The notes under the pieces were generated by a model. That model saw nothing but the letters and a program-made list of their open reading frames with translations. It made no database searches and was not told where the DNA came from. Positions 19,901-26,598 of a DNA stretch of 64,000 nucleotides are shown piece by piece (position 1 is the stretch's first letter; each line of letters begins with the position of its first letter). Position numbers and translations under genes: made by a program. This DNA comes from Saprospiraceae bacterium (GTDB taxonomy: Bacteria > Bacteroidota > Bacteroidia > Chitinophagales > Saprospiraceae). The DNA lies in the NCBI GenBank assembly GCA_016787575.1, contig JAEUUO010000010.1, positions 62,001 through 126,000 of the forward strand, in the 5' to 3' direction.

Positions 19901-20278
19901 GTCAACCAATACTAAATCCTCAAACGGCCTGGCGCTCAAGTCCCCAATCGCTGTCATAATGATGGTTACATCCGCACAACCTGCAGCTGGGACAGTTTCG
20001 AAAATTGTTAAGGTTGAATCCAAATGAATTCCTCCAGGCGGAAACGGCTGGAAATTCAATTCAAAATGCTTCTTAACAATAGCAGGCTTGGCATTTGGAT
20101 CCGGAATGCAACCACATTCTGGCAAAACAAAATCCGGACATTCCAAAGCCACCTTTCCGGCACAACTGGAAGTCAGTCCTTGCGGCGGAAAAGCTGCGAA
20201 TTGGCAATCTTGGGCAATACTTGTTTGGGTTACAAGAATCCCTAGAAATAAGCTTAAATACAAAATTGAACGTTTCAT
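13946..20278 (-). CDS. Giant Cys-rich T9SS-secreted surface protein D (largest paralog)
   Basis: Predicted secreted protein of 2110 aa. The start at 20278 gives a clean signal peptide (MKRSILYLSLFLGILVTQTS, then IAQ). An ATG 14 codons upstream is possible but adds a poor n-region. Residues about 24-585 form a head absent from the three sister proteins, including a hyalin-repeat-like unit (NDRIPPVILNCP) and a long Gly/Asn-rich insert. The shared stalk begins at about 586 with CWGHLTIEDK, and W-x-V-x-DWC occurs twice (VLDWC, VIDWC). The dockerin-like pair is at about 1758-1812 (VSTADIVKIQRHILG, AADVNNSSSITAADISEIRK), the cohesin-like domain at about 1890-2012, and a T9SS type A domain ends the protein (QNTPNPFVK, GVLYYQLD). 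It has its own promoter, a structured leader and a terminator, so it is probably regulated separately from genes C-B-A. Confidence 0.88.
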   Translation of the reverse strand: MKRSILYLSLFLGILVTQTSIAQDCQFAAFPPQGLTSSCAGKVALECPDFVLPECGCIPDPNAKPAIVKKHFELNFQPFPPGGIHLDSTLTIFETVPAAGCADVTIIMTAIGDLSARPFEDLVLVDEHGTIICRVGGLDCQVVESSCTMSFCEFNSQIQGGLRWKILPNSLITNGSSFPFCQESWVDIELRIPQSNIRAINDINHLCGGEVELPNGITKIKWTSINKYTCEEISTVQEINVNDRIPPVILNCPSKGITINLGPGECEAAWNAPMFMAMDDCPFPIVFGQNALSGGCNQFFQNFCGINACGDSGGYFFDIRNKSNCPIYIRGFSSAFTGGSASNFGTYEVYTRNTANTSWRAAPTGGWPAAGNTCLNNMPKSAWSLIKTTGTADSVRTSAWTSGTAGLFKDTIYLSKPVVGNRTAPICNNSGAIFQQANDDKGILLNPGEIRGFGILGTIGSGYSMNLPGFGTCAAGNFGDSIIAINPLHNTPAGSVGVISVNLAGANFGIACSPFGFPGDVLYSRIDPATLGMVPVVQTCGQPYGPGSYFPVGCKTLCYQATDAAGNTSTCVFDVCVRAYPNTVTQLTCHDEIQISLDENCFATISPDEVLSGGPYKCYDLYIVELRDWITNVLIDRQPNVPGVQVGVQDIGREIKVTVRDPATGNSCWGHLTIEDKIAPILVCARDTCVTCGTTELSPAFLGTTRVTENCGSYSLTYKDAVTQGGCAVGYEERIVRTWTAIDGSGNKAVCVQTITVGLATLNSVSVPKNYDDLEEPALGCDEKINTTKDYTPHYLAYPYCVDGYILDSAHWFATGGFLPSPNGDLAGERLPRVLGWNCIDTGLYVGHPSPWPIYYPAHPSWRPNNPVCWGPDEVVMWAGTGYPSGSGCSNLGINFQDIVIDIAKPGCDAGPIGCYKVLRKWTVLDWCTSLIGGHNQVIKVVDKHGPQVLYPDTVNVNMEVWTCTGKWEVPKPWLLDNCSNEIHYTVEIENGTVLGDENAGYIIIGIEPGVWNGYIVAEDCCGNITKHRVAVNVVDNVPPVAVCDQKTVVSINGNQSPGENFGKVFAKDLNQGSFDNCAPHIFFKVIRMEQLRGTNNGSNANQADNGNNCAAVNGDDNPVLDGNQIYFDDHVKFCCTDVGKSIMVVLRVFDRDPGTGPIAPNRMNPGGPLFNRFSDCMIEVEVQDKSVPTVVPPPNIVVSCWFWFDVDKLTDPNDATFGRVVNDLSQRHKVVTNDLVCYNYCVRNDITGYPGYVPGAPPSNPPAWNRACEYYRFLFDTAHYDRKYELVWGFDGTVLGACGTNYSISVNDNRECGQGQLTRTIVARGPNGISVTGTQIIWVVDCDPFYINRTDNCDPDDDITWPGNCTGQATTIDGCGADISPDNPLLGRPVIENNADDLCALISIEYTDEIFTIEPDACFKVLRHWTVIDWCQYDPSIDPLKGRWSYLQIIKVHDTDKPVISVEIGDCEPAVKNAANNICYGHITITADATDNCSPLDWLSYDYKIDIYNDGIGVHSGYDYAVGPLTKKEYAAGRTPLKHHNPLADDEFNPFDASGSYPIGIHKICWFVEDGCGNIAANCQLFEIKDCKAPTPYCHVGVITTVMPSSGCVTLWARDLDAGSYDNCTDPEDLRIYFDDFGSDSVTICCEDFVSSKINDELIIPVTICVEDEEGNKDCCKTTIVIQDPHNVCPDVGSFGRITGELKTLNDEGTQDAEVQLIESAVMKKQMTTSSNGLYLFGDLDYGVAQEYVVKPRRTDDPLNGVSTADIVKIQRHILGIETLNSPYKLIAADVNNSSSITAADISEIRKLILGVSNQFSKVDSWTFIPKDHFMDAQNPWNAPREIIVPMPTATEKIEDFIAVKMGDVNNNARGHNYSGTTSRNNGQLHFEVDNNPLVAGELYKLQFKASDFSNISGYQFTLKFDAKLLSYVGIEAGALAVDESNFGINRVESGILTTSWNSKTPISVESSAGLFTIVFRAAGSAQISNLIAITSDITIAEAYDSQLKSKDVLLSIRTEKGIVESGVFELYQNTPNPFVKESVINYRLPAAGLAKLSIYDVTGKVLRVYELNGVKGLNSVKINRDELNTSGVLYYQLDALNFTATKRMLVMD

Positions 20279-20341
20279 GAATTTGGTTATTCTATTAAAT
20301 AAATTCGTCTTTAATACCATATCTTTTAAAATTAAGCTTCG

Positions 20342-20436
20342 CCTTAGGCAATTCCGAAAGCATTCGGAACACCTAAAACAATTACTTAAACATCAAAAAA
20401 CCTTAACAAATAAACCGAAGTTCAATTGCCTAAGGC
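20342..20436 (-). promoter_or_regulatory. 13-bp inverted repeat in the leader of giant gene D
   Basis: GCCTTAGGCAATT at 20,342-20,354 is the exact reverse complement of AATTGCCTAAGGC at 20,424-20,436. Inside lies a second hairpin (TTCCGA and TCGGAA around 20,352-20,369). The element falls between the predicted promoter and the start codon of gene D, so it would be part of the 5' leader. It could be a cis-regulatory RNA, a protein-binding site, or a small MITE-like insertion; clear target-site duplications are not visible. Confidence 0.5.
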
Positions 20437-20460
20437 CTTGATTCATAATAATTTACAGTC

Positions 20461-20500
20461 TTGATTTTGGAAGAGTTGCTTCGTCTCTATCAAAAATCAA
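20461..20500 (-). repeat. Second leader hairpin of giant gene D
   Basis: TTGATTTT at 20,461-20,468 and AAAATCAA at 20,493-20,500 are exact inverted repeats with a 24-base loop. They lie between the predicted promoter and the larger inverted repeat, so the leader would contain two successive structured elements. The AT-rich stem is weak on its own. Confidence 0.35.
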
Positions 20501-20537
20501 ATAAGAGGATCTGACTTAACAGACTCCTATCACCTAG

Positions 20538-20568
20538 CAAAAATAGCACAGCATTTTGAAATACCAAA
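20538..20568 (-). promoter_or_regulatory. Predicted Bacteroidota promoter for giant gene D
   Basis: Reading the minus strand, TTTG (20,565-20,568) is followed after exactly 19 bases by TATTTTTG (20,538-20,545). This matches the Bacteroidota -33/-7 consensus TTTG-N19-TAnnTTTG at every fixed position and is the best promoter match in the window. It implies a leader of about 250 nt. Confidence 0.6.
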
Positions 20569-20746
20569 TTATTAGCTTCTTTTTTTATTCGGATGATATA
20601 TCGAAAACTATATATATAATTTTTTAAAATACAGCCTGTTGCACCATAAGACAGATTTTGATGAAAAATGGAGAATAAAGCAACTGAATGCTTTACTTTT
20701 ACGTACTCAGTCATATAAAAACTATATTTTGATTAAAAATCACAAC

Positions 20747-23700
20747 ATGCGATTCAGAAATCTTACTCTAAGTATTGGCGTCTTATTACTTTTCTTAGGT
20801 TTTAGCAAGCCTCTCTTTGCTTGTGAGCTTTTCGACTTGGTCATTACGAAGTCAAATTGCAATGCCGATAAGAAATTTGCTGTAAAAATCAATTTTGGCT
20901 TTAGGGATGCCGGAGATTTCTTTACAATTACTGGAAATGGTAAAAATTATGGGACGTTTTCCTATTCGAAACTTCCAATTATAATTGATGGATTACCAGG
21001 CGATTGCACTACAGTTTATGAATTTGCGATAACCGATGTTAACAATCAATCCTGCCACATCGCTAAGGAATTGGGGAAGGTTTGTTGTGAATTAAATTGT
21101 GAACTTTTTGATTTGAAATACGACAAATCAGATTGTGACACTAACAATCGCTTTAAGTTGCTTTTTAATTTCAAATATCAAAACGCATCCAATTGCTTCA
21201 GATTAAAAATAAACGACCACAATTACGGTGAATTTGAATACAGCGCTTTGCCACTTAATCTTGGACCTTTTGAAGGTGATTGTGTTACAAAAAGACTTAT
21301 TACAGTTGTGGATTGTGCAAAACCCGAATGTCAAGCACGAATCGAAATTCCGGAGGTTTGTTGTCCTGAAAAATGCAAAATATCAGAAATTAAAATAGAA
21401 CGGACTCCTTGCGATTCTGATAAGATGTTTTATGCAAAAATTGCTTTTAAAGCGAGTGGAGTTTCCGATAGCTTTTATCTAAAAGCAAATAACCGTTTTA
21501 TGGGGAAATTCAAATATGGGGAAGCTTTTTATAAAATAGGTCCCTTCCTGGGTGATTGTGTCACTAAATACAATTTTCTCATTGCTGATCACAAAGATCC
21601 ATCCTGTGCAACAGATACGTTGTGGGGTCCTGTTTGTTGCGACATCACACAAGAGCCTTGTAAATTGTATGATTTAATTACAGAAAAAACCGCATGCACT
21701 CCAGATAAATTGTTTTATGTGTTTTTTAATTTTAAAAATCAGAATTCATCTGATTGCTTTAAAGTAACAGGTAATGGAAAATTCTATGGTGAATTTTCAT
21801 ACAGCACACTTCCACTAAAATTAGGCCCCTTTCATGGTGATTGCACTACTGAATATGAGTTTGTCATTAAAGATTGTAAAGATGAACGCTGCGGACTCGA
21901 AAAATTTATTGGCAAAGTCTGTTGCGACAGTGTTCCTCCAGAACCATGTAAATTATTTGATTTAAATGTTTTACGCCTGGATTGTAACAATGACAAACAA
22001 TTTTTCTTTAAAATAAACTTTGGCCACAAAAATACTTCAGATTGTTTCAGAGTTACAGGCAATGGTCACACCTATGGTGAATTTCCATATTCATCTTTGC
22101 CTTTGTTGTTGGGACCTCTGCCCGGAGACTGTATTACAGAATACGAATTGGTAATTAAAGATTGTAAAGACGAACATTGTGGTTTGGAAAAATTTATTGG
22201 CAAAGTCTGTTGCGACGTTGTGCCCCCTGAACCTTGCAAATTGTATGATTTAAATGTTACTCGTTTGGAATGCAACAATGACAAACAATTTTTCTTTAAA
22301 ATAAATTTTGGTCATAACAATACTTCCGATTGTTTTAGAGTTTCCGGAAATGGACACAATTACGGAGAATTCCCTTATTCTTCTTTACCCCTATTGTTAG
22401 GGCCATTACCGGGTGATTGTACAACAGAATATGAGTTGGTAATTAAAGACTGTAAAGATGAACGCTGCGGTCTGGAAAAATTTATAGGCAAAGTCTGCTG
22501 CGACAGTGTCCCTCCTGATCCATGCAAATTATCAGAATTGCGTTTTGAAAAATCTGCATGTGATCCAAATGGTAATTTTTATGTTTCCTTTGATTTTGAT
22601 CACAAAAACACTTCGGATTGTTTTAAAATTCAAGGAAACGGAAAAACGTATGGAGAATTCAAATACAGCCAACTTCCGGTTAAATTAGGTCCGTTGCCTG
22701 GCGACTGCCACACAGACTATGAGTTTTTAATTGTAGATTGCAAAGACCCCCATTGTTCCTTAATCAAAGAACTAGGTGTTGTCTGTTGCAATACTGCAGA
22801 TTGTAAAATATCAAATGTTAGCGTTTCACGAACCCATTGTGAAGGTGAGCGAAAATTCTATGCAATTCTTAAATTTAATTATACCGGCACTTCTGAATGT
22901 TTCCGAGTTCGTGGAAATGGACATGATTATGGCGAATTCCGTTATGCAAACATACCTGTTAAAATTGGTCCACTTACTGCTGACTGCAATACGCCGTATG
23001 AATTTGTAATTGAGGATTGCAGGAAAAATGAATGCAGGGCTGAGGTAGTTTTAAGAAAGGTTTGCTGTGATTCAGCAGATGCTAAAATTTATGAATTAAC
23101 AATGACTCGCTCGGATTGCGAACCAGACTCCACATTTAATGTAAAATTTGGATTTCGTTACAGAGATGTTTCTGATTCATTCCAGATTTTTGTAAATGGA
23201 AGTTTGTTTAAAAATTATGCTTACAACCAAGTCCCTGTTGTTTTAGGTCCTTTTAAAGCAGATTGCCATACTATCTATAAATTCCGAATCCGAGACCAAA
23301 AAGACACTACCATTTTTACAGATCGATATATTGAAAGACCCTGTTGTAAACCTCAGGGTGAACCATGCCGTATTTATGATGTTAAAGCAACTCCATTAAA
23401 TTGTACAGGACCCGATGAGTATGCTTTAAAAATAGATTTCAAATACCAAGGCACGACCAATTCATTTTTTGATGTATTTGACCGAACCAAAAATATAGGC
23501 TTTTTTAAATTTGATTCTTTGCCATTGATAATTAATAATTTCAAGCAAAGCGGTCGGGATTTTGACTTTATAAAAATTTGTGAGAATGACAACCCAGGAT
23601 GTTGTTCTGTTATTGAATTCCGCACTATTGACTGCTTAACAAATGATCCCTCAAAATTCAGTATTAAACAATTGATTGTAAATAATTCATCCAGCACAGT

Positions 23701-23905
23701 TGCCTTGTTTTCTGAACAAGAGATTCCATCAGATCTCAAATTGGAACTGTTTAATTTGGAAAGTAAACAAATTCCAATTATACCCTTAGAATCGGGACCG
23801 CATGAAATTTTAATTTCAACTGAAAATTTAAGTACGAATGTGTACTTTATACGAATTAAAAACGCTACAGATTCAAAGACTTATAAGTTTTTCCATATAC
23901 GATAA
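20747..23905 (+). CDS. Secreted Cys-rich tandem-repeat protein with T9SS-like C-terminus
   Basis: Predicted secreted protein of 1052 aa. The ATG at 20,747 gives a signal peptide (MRFRNLTLSIGVLLLFLGFS, cleavage near PLFA); 36 upstream in-frame codons look untranslated. The body is ten tandem units of about 91-96 aa starting with C-K/E-L-x-D-L and ending in V-CC-D, each with conserved segments such as GDCTTEYEFVIKDCKDERCG and NGKFYGEFSYS. Unit starts (first Cys codon) fall near 20,823, 21,100, 21,373, 21,659, 21,947, 22,235, 22,523, 22,802, 23,081 and 23,366. The last about 80 residues (VALFSEQEIPSDLKLELFN, NVYFIRIKN, YKFFHIR) look like a T9SS type A domain. I do not recognise the repeat family. 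Many paired cysteines suggest a disulfide-stabilised extracellular rod. It is divergent from giant gene D. Confidence 0.85.
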   Translation: MRFRNLTLSIGVLLLFLGFSKPLFACELFDLVITKSNCNADKKFAVKINFGFRDAGDFFTITGNGKNYGTFSYSKLPIIIDGLPGDCTTVYEFAITDVNNQSCHIAKELGKVCCELNCELFDLKYDKSDCDTNNRFKLLFNFKYQNASNCFRLKINDHNYGEFEYSALPLNLGPFEGDCVTKRLITVVDCAKPECQARIEIPEVCCPEKCKISEIKIERTPCDSDKMFYAKIAFKASGVSDSFYLKANNRFMGKFKYGEAFYKIGPFLGDCVTKYNFLIADHKDPSCATDTLWGPVCCDITQEPCKLYDLITEKTACTPDKLFYVFFNFKNQNSSDCFKVTGNGKFYGEFSYSTLPLKLGPFHGDCTTEYEFVIKDCKDERCGLEKFIGKVCCDSVPPEPCKLFDLNVLRLDCNNDKQFFFKINFGHKNTSDCFRVTGNGHTYGEFPYSSLPLLLGPLPGDCITEYELVIKDCKDEHCGLEKFIGKVCCDVVPPEPCKLYDLNVTRLECNNDKQFFFKINFGHNNTSDCFRVSGNGHNYGEFPYSSLPLLLGPLPGDCTTEYELVIKDCKDERCGLEKFIGKVCCDSVPPDPCKLSELRFEKSACDPNGNFYVSFDFDHKNTSDCFKIQGNGKTYGEFKYSQLPVKLGPLPGDCHTDYEFLIVDCKDPHCSLIKELGVVCCNTADCKISNVSVSRTHCEGERKFYAILKFNYTGTSECFRVRGNGHDYGEFRYANIPVKIGPLTADCNTPYEFVIEDCRKNECRAEVVLRKVCCDSADAKIYELTMTRSDCEPDSTFNVKFGFRYRDVSDSFQIFVNGSLFKNYAYNQVPVVLGPFKADCHTIYKFRIRDQKDTTIFTDRYIERPCCKPQGEPCRIYDVKATPLNCTGPDEYALKIDFKYQGTTNSFFDVFDRTKNIGFFKFDSLPLIINNFKQSGRDFDFIKICENDNPGCCSVIEFRTIDCLTNDPSKFSIKQLIVNNSSSTVALFSEQEIPSDLKLELFNLESKQIPIIPLESGPHEILISTENLSTNVYFIRIKNATDSKTYKFFHIR
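21659..22810 (+). repeat. Near-identical 288-bp tandem coding repeats
   Basis: Within the Cys-rich repeat gene, four consecutive unit boundaries are spaced exactly 288 bases apart (21,659; 21,947; 22,235; 22,523). The units at 21,947 and 22,235 are almost identical at the protein level and share long DNA stretches. Outer units are shorter (273-285 bases) and more diverged. This indicates recent unit duplication in the middle of the array. Confidence 0.8.
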
Positions 23906-23930
23906 AAATCGTTTGGATCCTATTTCTTTT

Positions 23931-23958
23931 AAAACCGGGGCTTGCTCCCGGTTTTTTT
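23931..23958 (+). terminator. Rho-independent terminator of the Cys-rich repeat gene
   Basis: AAACCGGG and CCCGGTTT form a GC-rich stem with a short loop (GCTTGCT), followed by a seven-T run. It lies 25 bases past the stop codon at 23,905. Confidence 0.88.
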
Positions 23959-24001
23959 ATTTTAGGAGGATCGTATCAGCAATTATTCAGACATTTGCAC
24001 G

Positions 24002-25195
24002 ATGTTTAAAATAGCGCAAAGAGCTCAGTTAATGACCGAGTCTGCCACATTAAAAATGGCACAACTTGCCAGGCAAATGACAACTCAGGGCCATGATGTC
24101 ATCAATTTAAGTTTGGGCGAACCCGATTTTGATACCCCTGAACATATAAAACTAGCTGCAATTCAAGCAATTCGAGACGGATACACCAAATACACGCCAG
24201 TAGCAGGAACACTGGAATTGCGTCAAGCCATCTCAAAAAAATTCAAAAAAGATAATAAGTTGGATTACAGCCCGGATGAAATTATGGTATCCAATGGCGC
24301 CAAACAGTGTTTTTCAAATTTATGCTTTGCCCTGCTTGAGGCAGGAGATGAGGTTGTTTTATTTTCCCCATATTGGGTCTCTTATTTTGAAATTATAAAA
24401 CTAGCAGGAGCAACACCGGTTTGTGTTTTTGCTGATGTAGATATGGACTTTAAACCTTCTGCTAAACAGCTTAGGGATGCTATTAGCTCCAAAACCAGAA
24501 TGTTCGTGTTTTCAAGTCCTTGCAATCCTACAGGAACTGTATTTAGCCTGGATGATCTTGAATTATACGCAGAAGTATTGAGAGATTTTCCGAATGTTCT
24601 TGTGGTTTCAGACGAAATATATGAATACATCCAATTTAATTCAAAACATATTAGCATCGGTTCTTTACCAGAAATGAATCATAGAACTGCAACTATAAAC
24701 GGTTTTTCAAAAGGATTCTCAATGACCGGTTGGAGGCTTGGCTATATGGGTGCACCTTCCGATGTTCTAGCAGCATGTGTTAAAATTCAAGGCCAGTTTA
24801 CCTCCGGAGCTGCCTCTTTTAGTCAAAAAGCAGCTTGCCATGCCTTAGAATCTGATCTCAAACCTACCCACGAAATGCGCAAAGCATTCGAAAAAAGACG
24901 TGACCTCTTACTTGAGGAATTAAAATCCATTCCAGAATGGCATGTCAATAAACCACAGGGTGCTTTTTACGTGCTACCCAATGTAAACGCGTGTTTTGGA
25001 AAAAAATATGGCACTGGCATTATAGAAAACTCAGATGATTTAGCAATTTATTTACTTCAAGAAGCAAAAGTTGCTGTTGTAAATGGAATTGCATTTGGTG
25101 CTCCAAATTGTCTTAGAATTTCATATTCCTTATCCGAAGCTCGCATCGTTGAATCAATTAAACGAATCAGAATTGCACTTGATAAGCTTAGCTAA
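24002..25195 (+). CDS. Aspartate aminotransferase family, PLP-dependent (class I/II)
   Basis: Predicted cytoplasmic aminotransferase of 397 aa, full length for fold-type I subgroup Ib (aspartate or aspartate/prephenate aminotransferases). Visible motifs are LSLGEPDFDTP near the start, SNGAKQC, the NPTG turn (CNPTGTVFS), SDEIYEY, the PLP-lysine segment NGFSKGFSMTGWRLGY with Lys at about residue 237, and RISYS near the end for the carboxylate-binding Arg. It would transfer the amino group of aspartate or a related amino acid to 2-oxoglutarate. It stands alone between the upstream terminator and a convergent PAP2 gene. TTTG lies only four bases before the ATG, suggesting a very short or absent leader. 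Substrate choice among Asp, Phe/Tyr or prephenate is not resolvable here. Confidence 0.9.
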   Translation: MFKIAQRAQLMTESATLKMAQLARQMTTQGHDVINLSLGEPDFDTPEHIKLAAIQAIRDGYTKYTPVAGTLELRQAISKKFKKDNKLDYSPDEIMVSNGAKQCFSNLCFALLEAGDEVVLFSPYWVSYFEIIKLAGATPVCVFADVDMDFKPSAKQLRDAISSKTRMFVFSSPCNPTGTVFSLDDLELYAEVLRDFPNVLVVSDEIYEYIQFNSKHISIGSLPEMNHRTATINGFSKGFSMTGWRLGYMGAPSDVLAACVKIQGQFTSGAASFSQKAACHALESDLKPTHEMRKAFEKRRDLLLEELKSIPEWHVNKPQGAFYVLPNVNACFGKKYGTGIIENSDDLAIYLLQEAKVAVVNGIAFGAPNCLRISYSLSEARIVESIKRIRIALDKLS

Positions 25196-25227
25196 GCTTT
25201 AAATGCAATCAAACTCAACAATTGTCT

Positions 25228-25806
25228 TTAGTATTCTTCTTTGAGTTTAAAGAATTTGGTTTTTTGGCTCATAGAATAGATTGTAAATGCCAATAAAGCG
25301 CCTTCTAAAAACCCCACTGCTATATCAATTGGAAAATGAACACCCACATAAATTTGCGAAAATCCGATCAGCAATGCCCAAACTAAAAACAACCATTTAA
25401 ATGGCCCCAAATACCTGCCACAAGTTAAAATGATCATTACAGCAATTCCCATATGATTGGTTGCATGCGATGAAGGAAAACTATAACCACCAGAGCAAGG
25501 CAGAACCGGAACAAATTGATCTTTAAAATAAACTTCGTTGCAAGGTCGATCCCGGCGAACCAATTTTTTTAATAAAGTACTATTCATTTGATCTGTTACA
25601 ATTATTGTAATTAAAATCAACAAAAATAGTTTCCAGGCTTGCCTGCCGAATTTAAATCCAACCCAGGAAATCAGAATAATGTATAAAGGAATCCAAAATA
25701 ATTTATCTCGAGCAGCTAGAAAGATTGGATCTAAAAACGAATTGCGCATATGCATTTGAATCCATTCAAAGAGCTCATGATCTAATTGACTAAAATATTT
25801 AATCAT
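25228..25806 (-). CDS. PAP2-family membrane phosphatase
   Basis: Integral membrane protein of 192 aa with the three PAP2 motifs. KX6RP is K80 to RP at 87-88 (within KKLVRRDRP), PSSH is at 111-114, and motif 3 is SQIYVGVHFPID with His157 and Asp161, where the usual SR is SQ. About five hydrophobic segments fit the small bacterial phosphatidic-acid or undecaprenyl-pyrophosphate phosphatases. It likely dephosphorylates a lipid phosphate at the membrane. The start lies three bases after the stop of the methyltransferase gene, so the two form an operon. The specific substrate is unknown. Confidence 0.85.
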   Translation of the reverse strand: MIKYFSQLDHELFEWIQMHMRNSFLDPIFLAARDKLFWIPLYIILISWVGFKFGRQAWKLFLLILITIIVTDQMNSTLLKKLVRRDRPCNEVYFKDQFVPVLPCSGGYSFPSSHATNHMGIAVMIILTCGRYLGPFKWLFLVWALLIGFSQIYVGVHFPIDIAVGFLEGALLAFTIYSMSQKTKFFKLKEEY

Positions 25807-25809
25807 TTT

Positions 25810-26535
25810 TCATTTTTTAAATACTAAAATCATTCGCTCTGAGTGCTCTGGATCATAGGTGTCCAATTGATAAGATCCAAATTTTTTATATACATTCAAT
25901 CCAAATTGACTGAATAAATTTACAAGATCTTGAATTTGATACAGTCGAACTTTTTCATGGAAAATAGAACATTTATCTTCTTCAATAACGCATATTTTTT
26001 TGGAAATCCAATGGTCCTCTAGCTTTTTATAAATTAAAAAAAGGTATCCACCAGTTTCAATTTGCTCTTCAGATAGCAAATGTTTTCGAATGTATGCTGT
26101 ATTTAGATAATCAATTACAAAGATTCCCCCCTCTTTTACATTTGCCGCAATAGCCGCCGCTGCATTTAATTCATCGTAATGCGATTTAAAATATCCGAAG
26201 CTGGTAAATAAATTTAAAACCACATCAAAATAATTGATTCGGAATAACTGACGCATATCGTGGCGGTAAAAATGTAAATTCTCTTTTTCAAAACGGAGAT
26301 TTTCACGCGTCTTATTAAATGACAGGTCAATTCCGGTAACATCGTAACCCAGTTGATTAAATGCAAGGGCATGTCGTCCATTCCCGCAGGCAACATCTAA
26401 AATTCGGGAACTTGGTGGAATTTCCAACGCTTTGACCAGCCTTGCCACAAATGCATCTGCTTCGTGTTCGTTTCGTTGATAGTACAAATTGTAATAAAAT
26501 GCTGTATCGAACCACTCTTCAAACCATTCCTTCAT
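25810..26535 (-). CDS. Class I SAM-dependent methyltransferase
   Basis: Cytoplasmic protein of 241 aa. Motif I is ILDVACGNGRHALAF at about residues 45-59, followed by the acidic end of beta-2 (VTGIDLS) and the segment YFDVVLNLFTSFGYF, as in small-molecule methyltransferases of the UbiE/Methyltransf_25 type. It transfers a methyl group from S-adenosylmethionine to an unidentified acceptor. It is the first gene of a two-gene minus-strand operon with the PAP2 phosphatase (three-base gap) and diverges from the GlmM-type gene 63 bases away. Confidence 0.82.
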   Translation of the reverse strand: MKEWFEEWFDTAFYYNLYYQRNEHEADAFVARLVKALEIPPSSRILDVACGNGRHALAFNQLGYDVTGIDLSFNKTRENLRFEKENLHFYRHDMRQLFRINYFDVVLNLFTSFGYFKSHYDELNAAAAIAANVKEGGIFVIDYLNTAYIRKHLLSEEQIETGGYLFLIYKKLEDHWISKKICVIEEDKCSIFHEKVRLYQIQDLVNLFSQFGLNVYKKFGSYQLDTYDPEHSERMILVFKK

Positions 26536-26568
26536 GTATTGTTTTAGCGAATTGAAGCCCGAAATTAA

Positions 26569-26576
26569 TACTTTTG
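26569..26576 (+). promoter_or_regulatory. Putative -7 box for the GlmM-type gene
   Basis: TACTTTTG matches TAnnTTTG exactly and lies 22 bases before the TTG start. The -33 element is weak (TTTA 22 bases upstream). Because the box is so close, translation from any upstream start is unlikely, which supports the TTG. Confidence 0.45.
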
Positions 26577-26598
26577 CAGGGTAAAAAAAATCAAAGCC

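Noticed and set aside
20342-20436. Complete insertion sequence bounded by the 13-bp inverted repeats
   Set aside because: Only 95 bp, with no transposase and no clear target duplication; a MITE cannot be excluded, but a leader structure fits better.
20088-20441. 117-codon plus-strand frame at the start of giant gene D
   Set aside because: Antisense to the signal peptide and leader of gene D; composition is not protein-like.
21659-22810. Regularly spaced DNA repeats that could suggest a CRISPR or satellite array
   Set aside because: The period is 288 bp, the repeats are in frame and encode conserved protein units, so they are coding tandem repeats.
23374-23739. 121-codon minus-strand open frame
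   Set aside because: It lies entirely antisense to the Cys-rich repeat gene, has no recognisable motif or signal, and arises from the opposite-strand codon pattern.
125-23905. Cellulosome-type polysaccharide degradation locus
   Set aside because: Dockerin-like and cohesin-like modules are present, but no glycoside hydrolase, carbohydrate-binding module or SusC/SusD gene was seen nearby.
25211-25248. AAACTCAA/TTGAGTTT inverted repeat as a terminator between the aminotransferase and PAP2 genes
   Set aside because: The second arm lies within the PAP2 coding end, the loop is 22 bases and no T-run follows.
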